A stretch of 64,000 nucleotides of DNA from Siniperca chuatsi (Eukaryota; Chordata; Actinopteri; Centrarchiformes; Sinipercidae): positions 25,238,675 through 25,302,674 of the forward strand of contig NC_058046.1 in NCBI RefSeq assembly GCF_020085105.1. Direction: 5' to 3'. Below are positions 1 to 15,805 of the stretch, piece after piece (the stretch's first letter is position 1; the number at the start of each line of letters is the position of its first letter). Under the pieces are notes generated by a model. The model was not told the origin of the DNA. It did not search any database and saw nothing but the letters and a program-made list of their open reading frames with translations. The position numbers were made by a program, and so were the translations under genes.

Positions 1-227
1 TAGTGTGTAACTAGAGAGTCAGGATGAACCATGCACACAGACCTTTGCATACTACTCAATGTTTCGATGTCAAATGTGACGCACAAGGCCAAACCCACAA
101 ATTAAACTCTCTATATACGCAAGTGGCCATGACCACTCAATCATATTCTGATTATTCAAATTGTTTGTTTGCTGAAGAACTGGATGACTTATAACTGACT
201 AACCAGCTCTCTGTCTGCCCCATCCAG

Positions 228-4411
<4,184 letters not shown>

Positions 4412-5640
4412 AGTCAGAAAGACTGTAACGAAGATGTTGTTGGATGACCATACCCATAAACACAGTGGGTAAAATAGCAAACGCAGTTTATCATTGAGAA
4501 GATAGACAGAGAGAACCACAGCACTGTGATTCTTTTCAGAGCTTGTTTATCTGTTGCTCTAAATCCAAACTGATGGAGGTTTTAAACCAGCATGACCACT
4601 CCTACAGAGGCGCACAACAAGGACCTCAATCATGCGTTTTCCTCCTTCTGGGACATCTTGATCTCAATGATATTTTTTGTCTTTTCATGCATACAAAGTT
4701 TTCATGTGTTTTCTCAGCATTGCATCCACCAAACTGGAGGTTCTGGCAGTCAACCTAAAAGGATATGAAATAGCAGTATTCCTCTGCTCTTTCTGGCTGG
4801 CTTTATGCTGGTTTGTACAAAGAAGTCACAGTGGTAGACTTCAGGTTGGTAGCACTTTTAATCCAAAAGAACACTACACTTAACACAAGCATTTACTTTG
4901 TACGGTGCAGAAAGTCACATAGGAATGTTTTTGCTTTGCCTGACATTTTTTTAAAGCAAAGATTGTTACAGACTTGTCTTCTAGATGTGAGTTTATGTTG
5001 GCTTAACCAGTTTTAATGCAAAATGTTCTGCATTTGCTTACTTTGGGGTTTGAGGGGTTCCAGACCTTCATCCAAAACACAAAACATATCTGCTGGTTCA
5101 GATTCTGCTTGTTTTTGCAGTTTTAGCTCTCTGCTGCCTTGCAGATGGGAATAGAGTTGAACAGGTGGAAGCAGGAAACTCTGAGACTCTCACTCCATTC
5201 AATAAACCTGTGTCCTGTTCCAAGTGTCACTATAAAGGAAGAGCAAAATCTCACTTGTTCTCCACTATGTTTTATTTCACCACATTTCCAGAGCACTTCT
5301 CCACCGGAGACCTGGGTTGAACCCAGCATGTATATAACATGTATATTGTAACTATGAATAATGATTTTATATTGAAAATGTCTAGGGGCTGTTCTTTTCT
5401 GCTCTATATTTAACAGTTTATTGACTGCAAAGCTAATCTCCTTTGTTCTGTGACTGGGTTTTAGATGTTTTGTACTAAGTTAATATTTATGTGTATTTTA
5501 TATTGTTTTGGAGAAACTCCTTTTGTACCATGTGTACTGTAGTTTAATAATTAGTTGTTACTGCCATTACAACCAAATCTGGCAACATACTCCTTTGTCA
5601 ATAAATAATATTTGGAATAAATCTTTTTATGCTTCATGCT
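4412..5640 (+). other. plat: plat 3' UTR with polyadenylation signals
   Basis: The stretch follows the plat stop codon and has no splice-compatible coding exon. Two AATAAA hexamers at 5600-5605 and 5616-5621 are followed by T-rich sequence, so a 3' UTR of about 1.2 kb is inferred. Short reading frames here show no codon bias or domain. Confidence 0.6.
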
Positions 5641-6720
5641 GTTTGACCTTGTCGTGGCATTTCTACATCTTCAGTAAATCACTGATAAAGTTGTTACATC
5701 ATGACAGCTTAAGGATCACTAAGGTAAATACTAATGATACTTACTTAAAAAAGGCTCAGTTCATCAGCCCCTGAAATGAAGTTTTGTCAAGCACATTCTT
5801 GGGTTATGACTGATGAAACTGGATATTCTGGCAGCGTGTCTTACATGATAATTTTATGTCCTCCTTAAAAGTAAGCATTGGACTATACCAGACTGTAGTG
5901 TACTTTTGACCCTTGTGGGGTAAAAGAGAAATCCTTGAAGTCCGTAATGTTGAGGCTCATTTGATCTCACTAATCGTGATATTTCCCCCAAAAACAAATG
6001 ATTTCTTAGAGGCAGTAAGTCCGACTGACCACACTGATATTTTCACCAGTAATTCAGCAGGCAGGGAACATTATCCAGTGATAAATAATGAGGTGACTTG
6101 TTGCCAAAAAAACAAACATATTGGGGTGGTATTCAAAGCTACACTCACTTACCAATTTATATGGTACACCTGGTTAAAACTAATGTAGTCTGATACAACA
6201 GTCCTGCAATAAAGCCTACCTTCATCAAGGTTATAATGTTCAGTTTTTGTCAAAACTGTTTTTAGAGAGGTGTTGATTTAACTTTATGGTCCTTTTGGAA
6301 GCTGCAGTTTGCGGTGCTGTTGAATTGAAGCTAGGTGTACATAATAAACTGGCAACTGAGTGTATGCAGCAGTTTGTTTAATTTTGAGTGCACCTGCACA
6401 TACTGTAGGATTATTATTGCTCACTTCTCGTAGTTTTAAAAGTGTAAAATACAGTAAGCTCTTTGACATATCATCTCCAAGGCAGTTTTGTGTTTTTTAA
6501 TCTCGTATCACTGCTGTCTTCCTTCTTAATGACGACTTATCTAAAGTTAATAATTAATTTCCCCTTTTGATGGCAGATGGAATACAAAGGAGATGTTATT
6601 TATCGGTTACAGCAAATTATTTCAAATTCAGCTGGTTATATGGCCATTAACAAGTTGCAGTAGGGAAATTTGGAGCCATGTTTGAGCTGTGCAGTGGCTG
6701 CAGCTCATTTAAAGGCAGGC
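5641..6720. other. plat-blnk intergenic spacer
   Basis: AT-rich, unique-looking sequence between the plat polyadenylation signals and the putative blnk promoter. I see no exon-like frame, RNA gene or clear transposon end in it. Confidence 0.5.
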
Positions 6721-6910
6721 AGCCCAGCAGCAGGTGAGGCTGTCTGTGTGACACAGGTAGGAAATGCAAATGAGATCAGTTAGAGCTTCTCTTCACATTC
6801 TCTCTGTATCGCTTACTTTCAGTCTTCAAAACCATTTGCATCCAAGAACAGAAACAAAGACATTTCCTCATGACTTGAGCTGTGAGACTCGACCCCACAT
6901 TATGACAATG
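6721..6910 (+). promoter_or_regulatory. blnk: Putative blnk promoter and first exon with paired octamer motifs
   Basis: An E-box CAGGTG (6731-6736), an octamer ATGCAAAT (6764-6771) and an inverted octamer ATTTGCAT (6834-6841) precede ATG ACA ATG at 6902-6910, which is followed directly by a splice donor GTAAAG. Joining ATGACAATG to the phase-0 acceptor before 10413 gives M-T-M-SFFGKLKNL, a sensible N-terminus. Octamers bound by Oct-1/Oct-2 and E-boxes bound by E2A are known B-lineage promoter elements. The start exon is inferred from phase and position alone, so another first exon is possible. Confidence 0.4.
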
Positions 6911-9266
6911 GTAAAGTACAGTTTTATTTTTGTCATATTTTGGTTTACATTCTGATAACTTTGGGTGGAGTGAGAAGGAAGTGCCCATGTGTTGTCGATG
7001 GCAGTTTTAGTATCTGAGTCCTCTGTAAACTTTCCATGTTGTTACTTTTATTTCAGCATTTTTTTCTTCTGGACTTCTGAATGGGGGAAAATATATCATG
7101 GCAAAAAAAAGTTGTGATTGCGTGGGAGTGTGATGGCAAACAGTAAAAATAACCCAGACAATTAGTGTTTGCAGATAACCTGAAAGTAAACACACCTACA
7201 GTACAGACATCAGTAATGTGCTTTACTATAGAATAAAGTTCTCTGAAAAGACAAACAAGTTTGTTGAACTTGTCAACGTTTCAGTGTAATTTACTAGGAA
7301 TTTGATTACAAAATTGAATCACGTTTGATATAAGTGATTTGTGCACATTTTGAAGTTTTGTCTGAAATTTAGATGAAGTACAATCTGTTTTATTTGAAAT
7401 GTGGAGGTTTAAATATTTTGTATATATAAAATTCAAGCAAGCAGAAACATACATACATAAATTATTTGATTCAGGTAGACCAAACAGTGTCACTTCTACA
7501 TACTGAATATAGCATGTCAAGCTTCATATTTAGCTTTAGTTTTGTAGTTAGTGGTTTAGGGATTTGAACTGTATTCTTATTTGAAATGTAGTTACTTTTC
7601 TTGCCAGTGTTGCGATAACTTTCCCATAATACATTTCAGACTCTTTTTCAGTAAACATGACCATGCAATAGTTTGGAAGGTACTGTGGTTCACTCAGAGA
7701 TGGTGTTGGAGTTCAGTCTGCAATGTTTCAGGCAGGGAAAAATGAACTTATCGGATAACTAAAAAAAAGAGTGTATGAGACTCTGTTTCTCTGATTCTGA
7801 GAAGAGTTTGTCTTTTAATGTTGGTGGTGATCTTTCTGTACAGTTTTAATTCTGTTGTCCTATGCAAATGTTACTAAATGGCTCAGGGGTCCTTGCAAAG
7901 ATTCCAGTGAGTCACAGAAATATTTGTATTTTATTTCACAGTGAGAATACGTCTGAACATGACGTGCTTCCTCATGTAGTTTTCACTCTCTTTTTGGTAA
8001 CATTAAATCTACACCATACATGGATATCGGTGTGTATAAGTGATATCTAGCTACAGAAGTATCGGATGGGGTTTTTGGTAACACACAATCGGCTCTATGG
8101 TCTCGCGTGACCCTTTTTGCTAGTCTGATGTGACAGAGTTTAAGTTCCCCTCGTCAAGTGCCAACAATGATGAGTTCCCTGTATGCTCACATGTTGAAAA
8201 CATGCATTAAGAAATTGAGGTAAGATCCAGTCTGTGATGTGTGACTACGCTAAAACTAGTGTGGAAAAGGCAGCGCAGACAGTGTGAACACATATTGGAA
8301 AACAAAACTGTATTAGCAATCAATACTTTCATGGCATGTGCTTGTGGAGTTAGTTTTATAACTAATATTCAGCACAAATAGTATCTTAATATCTCTGTTA
8401 AGTATAAAAAATCTGAATCATAGTACAACCGTTCATTTTTTATTAATATCTAATATAATTGCTTGTGATGACACAGATACACTATTTCTATTGTCTGAAT
8501 AGTGGAACATTTGAATGATGCCCAGTGTGTCTTGTCCTTGTTTGCATCAGATTTCACTTCATGGTTACATGACTTTTTCCTTTTTCCTCCTGTTGGCCTC
8601 CTGACAACCCTTCACAGATGTTTCTAAAAATGTCCTATCAGAGAGACGTTACAGCAGGTAGCAGTTCAACACTGTGGTCAACACAAAACAGAACATTGTC
8701 GCTGTGACTGGACCCAATCTTAAAATGCAGATATTTTTGGAATCACTGAGTGAGGAAAAGGTCATAAATAAACAGTAATGTGGTTCTCTTCATCCTTTCT
8801 TATCACCTCTCTCGTGCTTCTCATTTGTTAACAGTAAAGCAACTGTTTTCTGACATTTTACGTGCCAGTGTGTGAGAGATAGAAACTCTGCAGTACCTCC
8901 CTCTCTCCCTTTCTGTCTGTCTATTATACTTTACTTTACATCAACATTTCCTCTACGGCCGCCTGGCACTGTGGGAAAACAGATACTGTTGCTCCACTTC
9001 CTGATTTCACTTGAGGTGTATGTTTATCTCTGTCCCCTCCTGCCAACCTCAGTTACATCCCTGCAGATGAACTTTTCTGTCTTTTAACTGATAACGTTGC
9101 TTCAAAACAGCATTGATTGGGAATTAATTCTATCACCAATCAAAAGTTATAGAGATACAAATTCATGAGGACAATATTCACAAAGACTAAATAAGTTACA
9201 GTTGGAATACTGAAACTCCCTCCTATTATATCTAACATATATTAGAAGTGTGTGAATGAATAATCA

Positions 9267-9745
9267 CTGGTGGAGGAAGTACTTATGTAAAAGTACCAAT
9301 ACCTCAGTGTAGATATACTCTGTTCCTCTGTAAGTAAAAGTCATGCATTCAATTTTACTCAAGTAAAAGTACAAAAGCAGTAGCATCAAAATATATAGTA
9401 CCAAAAGTAAAAATACTCATTACGCAGAATGGCCCATTTCAGAATAATGTATGTTATTCTATCGGATTATAATTAATCACTTTAATGTTGCAGCTGGTAA
9501 AGGTGGAGCTAATTTTAATTAAATTATATACTGCTGGTTAGCTTGTGAATTTCCCCCTGGGGGTCAATAATGTCTTTATCTTAACCTATAATAACACATC
9601 ATAATTTATTTATTGATTATATGTTGTATTCCATGTATTAATCTGAATCTGCAAAGTAACTAGTAACTAAAGCTATCAAATAAATGTAGTGGAGTAAAAG
9701 TATAAAGTAGCAGAAAATTGTAGTAAAGTACAAGTACCTCAAATA
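9267..9745. repeat. blnk: Dispersed AAGTAAAAGTA-rich teleost repeat in blnk intron 1
   Basis: Begins GGTGGAGGAAGTACTTATG and ends AAGTACAAGTACCTC, with many TAAAAGTA units and loosely inverted ends. I recognise the pattern as a common short element of percomorph genomes. It lies between the putative first exon and exon 2. No coding capacity. Confidence 0.6.
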
Positions 9746-10412
9746 TGACATGTATAGAAACAGCTTTAAACTCACTTCTCAAAGTATATTATAGATTATC
9801 ATTACCTATAAGCAGCATTTTAATGTTATTTTAATGTAAAATCTAGATCTAAGCAGGCTGTATTTGCTGTCCGTAGCCACCTATTGTGTGTACAGTATAT
9901 AAAACAACCTATTAAATTAACCATTCAGTATTTATTCCAGCACTCTTTACACTAACACCCGCACTATATGTATATTGTTTACAACTTACAGAAACCGTTT
10001 TCACTAGTACTGCATATAGACATTGTATGTTGATGTCTATTGCTGTTTTTATTTCTATTTCTATTAAATACATTAAAATGCCTAAGATGTCCTCATATCA
10101 ACTTACTCATACTGTGTTTTACAGTATTATAAAACATTTAAACCAAGTGTTGATATACTGCTTCGAAATGTTACATGTTAAAATAATGTGTTCCCTTGCA
10201 CTTTAGGTGTTTTTTTATTTATTTTACTAAATCACCTTGTGTAAATATAGCTCAATTGTCCATCATGTTGACCTTCCCCCAAAAGCAACCATTGACTCAG
10301 GTCTGATGACGAAGCTGATAGATAGCTAAAAGTAAATGATTGCTAGCCAGGCATGCAGTTAAGTTTATTTTGTTATCTCTGAATACTTATCTGAGGTTTC
10401 TGTGTTTTTCAG

Positions 10413-12772
10413 AGCTTCTTTGGAAAACTGAAGAACCTGTAAGTATTGTGGCCATTAGCAAAGCCTCATTAGTTTTGCTTTTAATGTATTATGCATGAAA
10501 TAAAATGGTACTGCAGCATCTTACCTCTCCTCTTCTGACAGACACAGTGGACCTCCAGCTCCACCCAGAAGGACAGGTGAGATTCAACCTCACCTTGGAA
10601 TGAATGATCCCTCCTGTCTTTGTTTCTTCACTGGATTACAGACCTTATTATCCATCTTTTTTTTTTTAATCTGTCTTTCAGATGCTAATGCAGGATGGCC
10701 AGAAGATGAGTTTGTAAGTAGAAAGACAACGAGCGCCTCAATTTGTACTTTTACAGGTTTATATCTACATATTATTAAAGGAGCTACATGAGGCATTTTT
10801 AAACATCTTTATCTCATTCTTATAATATTGTTACCAAATTTCCTATAACCTGTGTTACTTCTTTGTGTGTGTGTGTGTGTATGTGGGGTGTGGGGTGGGG
10901 GTACCTTATAGTTGCTTGTCTCCAGCCCCCTTCATTTTTTCTTTTGCTTTACTGAGGAGGGTTACTTTTTTCAAATCTAACTGAATCATAATATATTTTT
11001 TCTATTAGCATTTCACTCACTCATCAACCAAAGCTAAGTTGTGTATATTGAACTCCAGCAGATTTTCTGCAGACGTAAGGCTTCCAGTCTTGTTAGCTAT
11101 GGTTTCATATAAATAAAATTCTAATGTCTCAGTATTAATGTGGTAATGACTATCTGTGAAAATGCCAAATGCATACACCTTTAAAATAGTAACACTTTAT
11201 ATTTTCTAATGGCAGGATGACGAGGACGGTGACATGTATGAAGCGCCTCCCTGCGAGCGTCCGGCTGTGAAAGTCCCACAGAGACAAGTGGTGGAGAACG
11301 TATATCTGGGTAACAGCACTGCACTGAGTCATTGCTGCACATAGGGTTAGGGTATAAACAGTTTAAAGCCCTGTTCAGCATAGATACCTCTAACAATATA
11401 AACCTAACCGTTTCCCTAAAATTCTGTTTCTTGATGCTACTTTTTGCAGAGAGGACATCCAATCCTGCTGTTCCACAGAGGCTGGCTGCTCCTCCACCCA
11501 GATCAGGCAAAGCCTTGGTAACAACAGCTCAGTGTCCTGGAAGTCTGTTTCTGTGTGTCTCTGCATCTGTCAAAAGTGTTTCAAGATGTTGCATTTGTTT
11601 TAATTAAATGATCTCACCTCTGTAATCCAGAAACCTCAACAACGTGCTGAAGAGTTCTACTATGATTGCAGCATCAAGAAACGTGAGTCATTCATCTGTT
11701 TTCATTTGCAACTACACAGATGCTCAAGGCATTTGCTGATTTTGTTCATTTATTCATCACTTTGACCTCTTTCTTCAATGTCTTATAACTACATCCTTCT
11801 CCCTCCCAGCACCCGAGATAGACAGAAATGAGAAGCCTGGGAGAAAGATGATGCCTCCTCCACCGGTCCGCTCTGCTCCTGCTGTTCCAGTCCCTGCACC
11901 CAACACTGAGGAAGGTGCAGTAATCACTTCTACCAACACAAATAAGCCTTTCATAGAAATAATTCAACAGCCTGGAAATGATGTTGACTGAGAGGAAGGT
12001 AAATGTGTTAATCAGGTGATATGGTAACCAGATATAATAAAATAAACATTTGCTTTCATTAGTCATGTGCTATTTACAGAAATACTGTCATTTGATAAAC
12101 CCACTCCATAAACCACTTTGCATTTGCTGCTGCTGCACACCTGTTGTCTTATAGATCTTTCTCAGGAAAAACCCACATGGCACACAGACATATTGTGTTT
12201 AATGCTTCCAGCAGCAACAGCAGTTTGTTTGGAATACATAAATACAAGCAGAACTGGGTAGTTAGTGAAAGTCAAGCAGAGATTGCAGCTGTGAAACAAA
12301 GAGGAGAGTGCCACCTAGTGTAGCTTGAGTGCCTCAGAAACTCAACTTCATTAGCGAAAAAAATGAAAAAGTGATTTGCAAGAACACCAAGGAAATCATC
12401 ACTTTGCACCAAAAATGTTGCCAAAATTAAGAAGTTTAAAAGACTAGGAACTTGTCACCTCAATATAAGACTATTTCTACACCCTCTGGCTTTGCCCAAT
12501 TGTCTGAAACTTCAGGTCGAAGGTCATGAGCAAACTATCTGAGATTCTCTGCTTGAATATTCCTCTGTGTCCCACTGTTGCACTGCTTGGAGAAATCACA
12601 CATTTCTGAATACCTCAAATCTTTCCTATTAAGCTCACTAACTGTAGCTAAGAAGACAATATTACAGAACTGGAAAGACAGAACAAAATTACATATAAAT
12701 GACATAATGATAGATCATTAAAATGTGGAGAAACTTACAACATCATTAAAAGACTTCAGGATTACTCCTTTT

Positions 12773-12822
<50 letters not shown>

Positions 12823-15805
12823 ACAGTTATCTGGTTACCTGTGTTGCACTGTTAACTCTCTCATACTGTAGCCACTTACTGCCACAGGAGGCCTGTATGA
12901 TACCACAACAACACAGATCACTGCTAGTATTTTCTTTCTGCATTTCAGATGTGTATCTGGATCCAAATGAAGAACAGGTAAGTTTAACTTGTGGTCACTA
13001 ACTTCATTTTTTTTCTTTTGTAAGACAGGTCAAATGATACATGTGTGGAAAAGTTTCTGATACCAGAGGGGTGGTTTGTAAGACTAGTGGAACTAGATAC
13101 ACATTGATGGTGGCTAGACTACTGAGCGGGCCATGAAGCTGCCTATCAAGCCAGTTGGGCCAATCACATATGGATTACTAAATGGACCTACTGGGCCCAG
13201 GCCCAGGGCATCTGTTTGAAGTGACTGTTGACATTTTTGTTGGAAAGTCACAGACCTAAAGTATTATCATGATATGACATAATTTGTCTTTTTGTGTTTC
13301 AGGAAGATAATGATGACCTGTATTTAGAGCCTACAGCTGGTAGGTTGCATCACACTTCACAAGAACTAGCTCTGAGATGTTAATTCTTACATTTGCATGA
13401 AGAGTTTGATCTGTGAGTGATGATCAGATATCAACAGTTACTTAAACTCAATACTTCAATATATATTGTGAAAGACAACCATATTTCATTTCCAGATGAT
13501 GGAAAGTCTAATAAAAATTACAATTTCCTTTCTTCCTGCTCCTTAGCTTGCTCTCCTCCCCCCCGTGCACCAATGAGGATGCCTCCATCTCCCAAGACAT
13601 CATTTGTACCTTCTCCCATACCCATGTAAGTGCACTTCAACCTGGGTCAAAGCAGCTTTCAACCGACTACCTAACCAGAGCATGGTAATATGCACTAACC
13701 TGAAGCAACCTGTGATATAATCTGTCTGCATAGCTTCATACTCCATGTCACATCAGACAATGATGCTGCTGTGTTTTTGCAGCAAAATGCAAAAGTGGCA
13801 GAAATGGTAGTGGCATTATACAGAAAATTCCTAGTAATAAACATGCAATGAAAATTAAAATTCTCTCTGTCCGCAGGATGAAACCTCCGGTTCCCAGAGC
13901 TAAGTCTGTGAGTGTGTCTATTCATCTCAGTGCGTAGTCTTATCATTTCCTTATGCTAAGCTCTGTCCTCATTTAAAGTAAGACCATAAAGATAGAGGCT
14001 GAATTAGAAATGGAAATTTTCATTCTTACTCAGTATTTCCATTTCCTACCTAGAAAAGTTACTTTTATTTCCTCCCTTTTAGAACTCACTCTTGCCTTCC
14101 TTGAATGAGGTAAAAACAGGTAAAGGCCACATCTTCTTTGCTCATTAAAAACTGATCAAATATCAGTACAAACCACATCCAAAAGAAACATTTTTTATCA
14201 TGATGATGAAGAGTGCATATCTTGTCTCTGTTACTTCTTCAGTTGAAGCAAGACGTGCCACATTTCCTAACAAACTCCCTCCACCAACTCTCAGTGTTAA
14301 GCCCCCTCTGCCAGCTAACCTGAAGGAAGCTAAACCCAGGTAAGAGGTGAAGAATACAGAGAGGGTGGAAAAGTTTGTTAGACAGCTGAAACTTAAGTGT
14401 TAAAACTGCAATGATTTACATTCATTTCCAGCTTGTTATTGCAGTTGACCCCATCTGCAAGTGCATACATACGTCAGAATTAAATTCAGTGTATAACATT
14501 AGCCTTTCTGCCTTTATTCCAGCCCTCCAAATCCTCCTATGGCAGACACTAAACCCATGGGTAAGCTCACTTTTTTCAAAAAGAGAGGGTTTTTTTTTAA
14601 TCCTGAGGGATGACTGTGATCATTTGGAATCTGCTTAGATTCTTCATTTAATCTAATCCAAACATTACATGGATCATACTTTACTTCATTTAAACCATCT
14701 GGCTGTTGCCAAATACAGATTTCCCAAACCTGCGCTTGACATATAACATGTTTTCTATCTGTTTTAAGCCTCCTCTGGTGGTATGAGGGCAACCAAACAA
14801 TCTGGGAATGAGGTACGATACTCAACTGCACAGAAAATCTTAACACAAGTTGATGGTTAACTTTTGCTAAATGTCTGTCTTATTACAGGACAAAGAATGG
14901 TTTGCTGGAGATTGCAACAGAAAGACAGCTGAGGACCTCTTACTGAGGGTCAACAAGGTAAACCAAACAGTTTTATGTTTCATTTCATGGTATAATAATC
15001 AGCTAATGCTGGGAGAGTCATTTCAACCACAATCTGTTTTTATTTCCAACCACACAAGGGCTTAAGGCAAGGGTGTAACAGACAATGGGGAAATTTTCTG
15101 AGTGTTTGTGTTCATGTTTTTGCTGACACTCAAGTAAAAGCCAAACCTGAGTTAGACAGGTTTCCATGACGGTGATTCCCTCTAATCCCCCCCTCCCATT
15201 TCCACCACTTACTCTGTAATATGTACAGCCTTTTTACATTCATCCCTCACTTTCATTTTTACTTCCCTATTCTCTTTTGGCCCTCATTCTCTTATCAAAG
15301 ATTCCCAAACTTTTCTTCATCCCTTTTTATTTCCTATTCTTTGTGTCAATTTTGCTGAGATTTTCCTGTCTTTCCTCTCTTTTTCCTTGTTGTAGGACGG
15401 CGCCTTTCTCATCCGACACAGCTCAGCCCAGAGCGCCCGCCAGCCATACACCCTCGCTGTGCTCTACCAGCAGAAGGTGTACAACATTCCCATCCGCTTC
15501 CTGGAGGAGACACAAGGTTACGCCCTTGGAAAAGAGGGCAAGAAGAACGAAGAGGTGAGGGCAACAGAGGGGAGCGGGCTGTAGAGAGAGAGAGGGGAAG
15601 GAGAAGGAGAAAACAAACAGAGCAGGATTCTGGAAGAATATCAGGCTTTTCATTTAATTACTTCTCTCCCTTTATCGCTCTCTCTCAGATTTTCGGCACC
15701 CTCGACGAGATGATTTCCCACCACAAGAATAACCAGCTGCTTCTGATAGACAGCAAGAGCCAGGCCAAGCACACAGCGTATTTAACCCACCCTGCACGCC
15801 CTTAA
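10413..15805 (+). CDS. blnk: B-cell linker adaptor (BLNK/SLP-65), 18 exons identified
   Basis: Cytosolic scaffold that is phosphorylated by Syk and gathers PLC-gamma2, Btk, Vav and Grb2 below the B-cell receptor. Exons: 10413-10438, 10542-10576, 10682-10713, 11216-11309, 11450-11517, 11631-11682, 11810-11914, 12949-12977, 13303-13339, 13547-13625, 13877-13907, 14083-14119, 14243-14339, 14523-14560, 14769-14812, 14889-14957, 15396-15554, 15689-15805. All phases agree and give 382 residues plus the missing start. The first two thirds are proline-rich with acidic patches; SH2-docking tyrosines occur as YEAP (exon 4), YLDP (exon 8) and YLEP (exon 9). The last three exons form an SH2 domain with WFAGDCNRKTAED, the phosphotyrosine-binding FLIRHSS, and VYNIPIRF, closer to BLNK than to LCP2 or CLNK. 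There is no SAM domain, which argues against LCP2. The start codon is unresolved; see the candidate at 6902. The first AATAAA downstream that I noticed is at 17867. Confidence 0.88.
12772..12822. repeat. blnk: (AACT)n microsatellite
   Basis: About twelve uninterrupted ACTA/AACT tetranucleotide units in the intron between 11914 and 12949 of blnk. Confidence 0.9.

Noticed and set aside
8618..8657. Acceptor-ATG-donor unit considered as the blnk start exon
   Set aside because: It is 40 bases long and ends in phase 1, which does not fit the phase-0 acceptor before 10413 and would shift the frame to an early stop.
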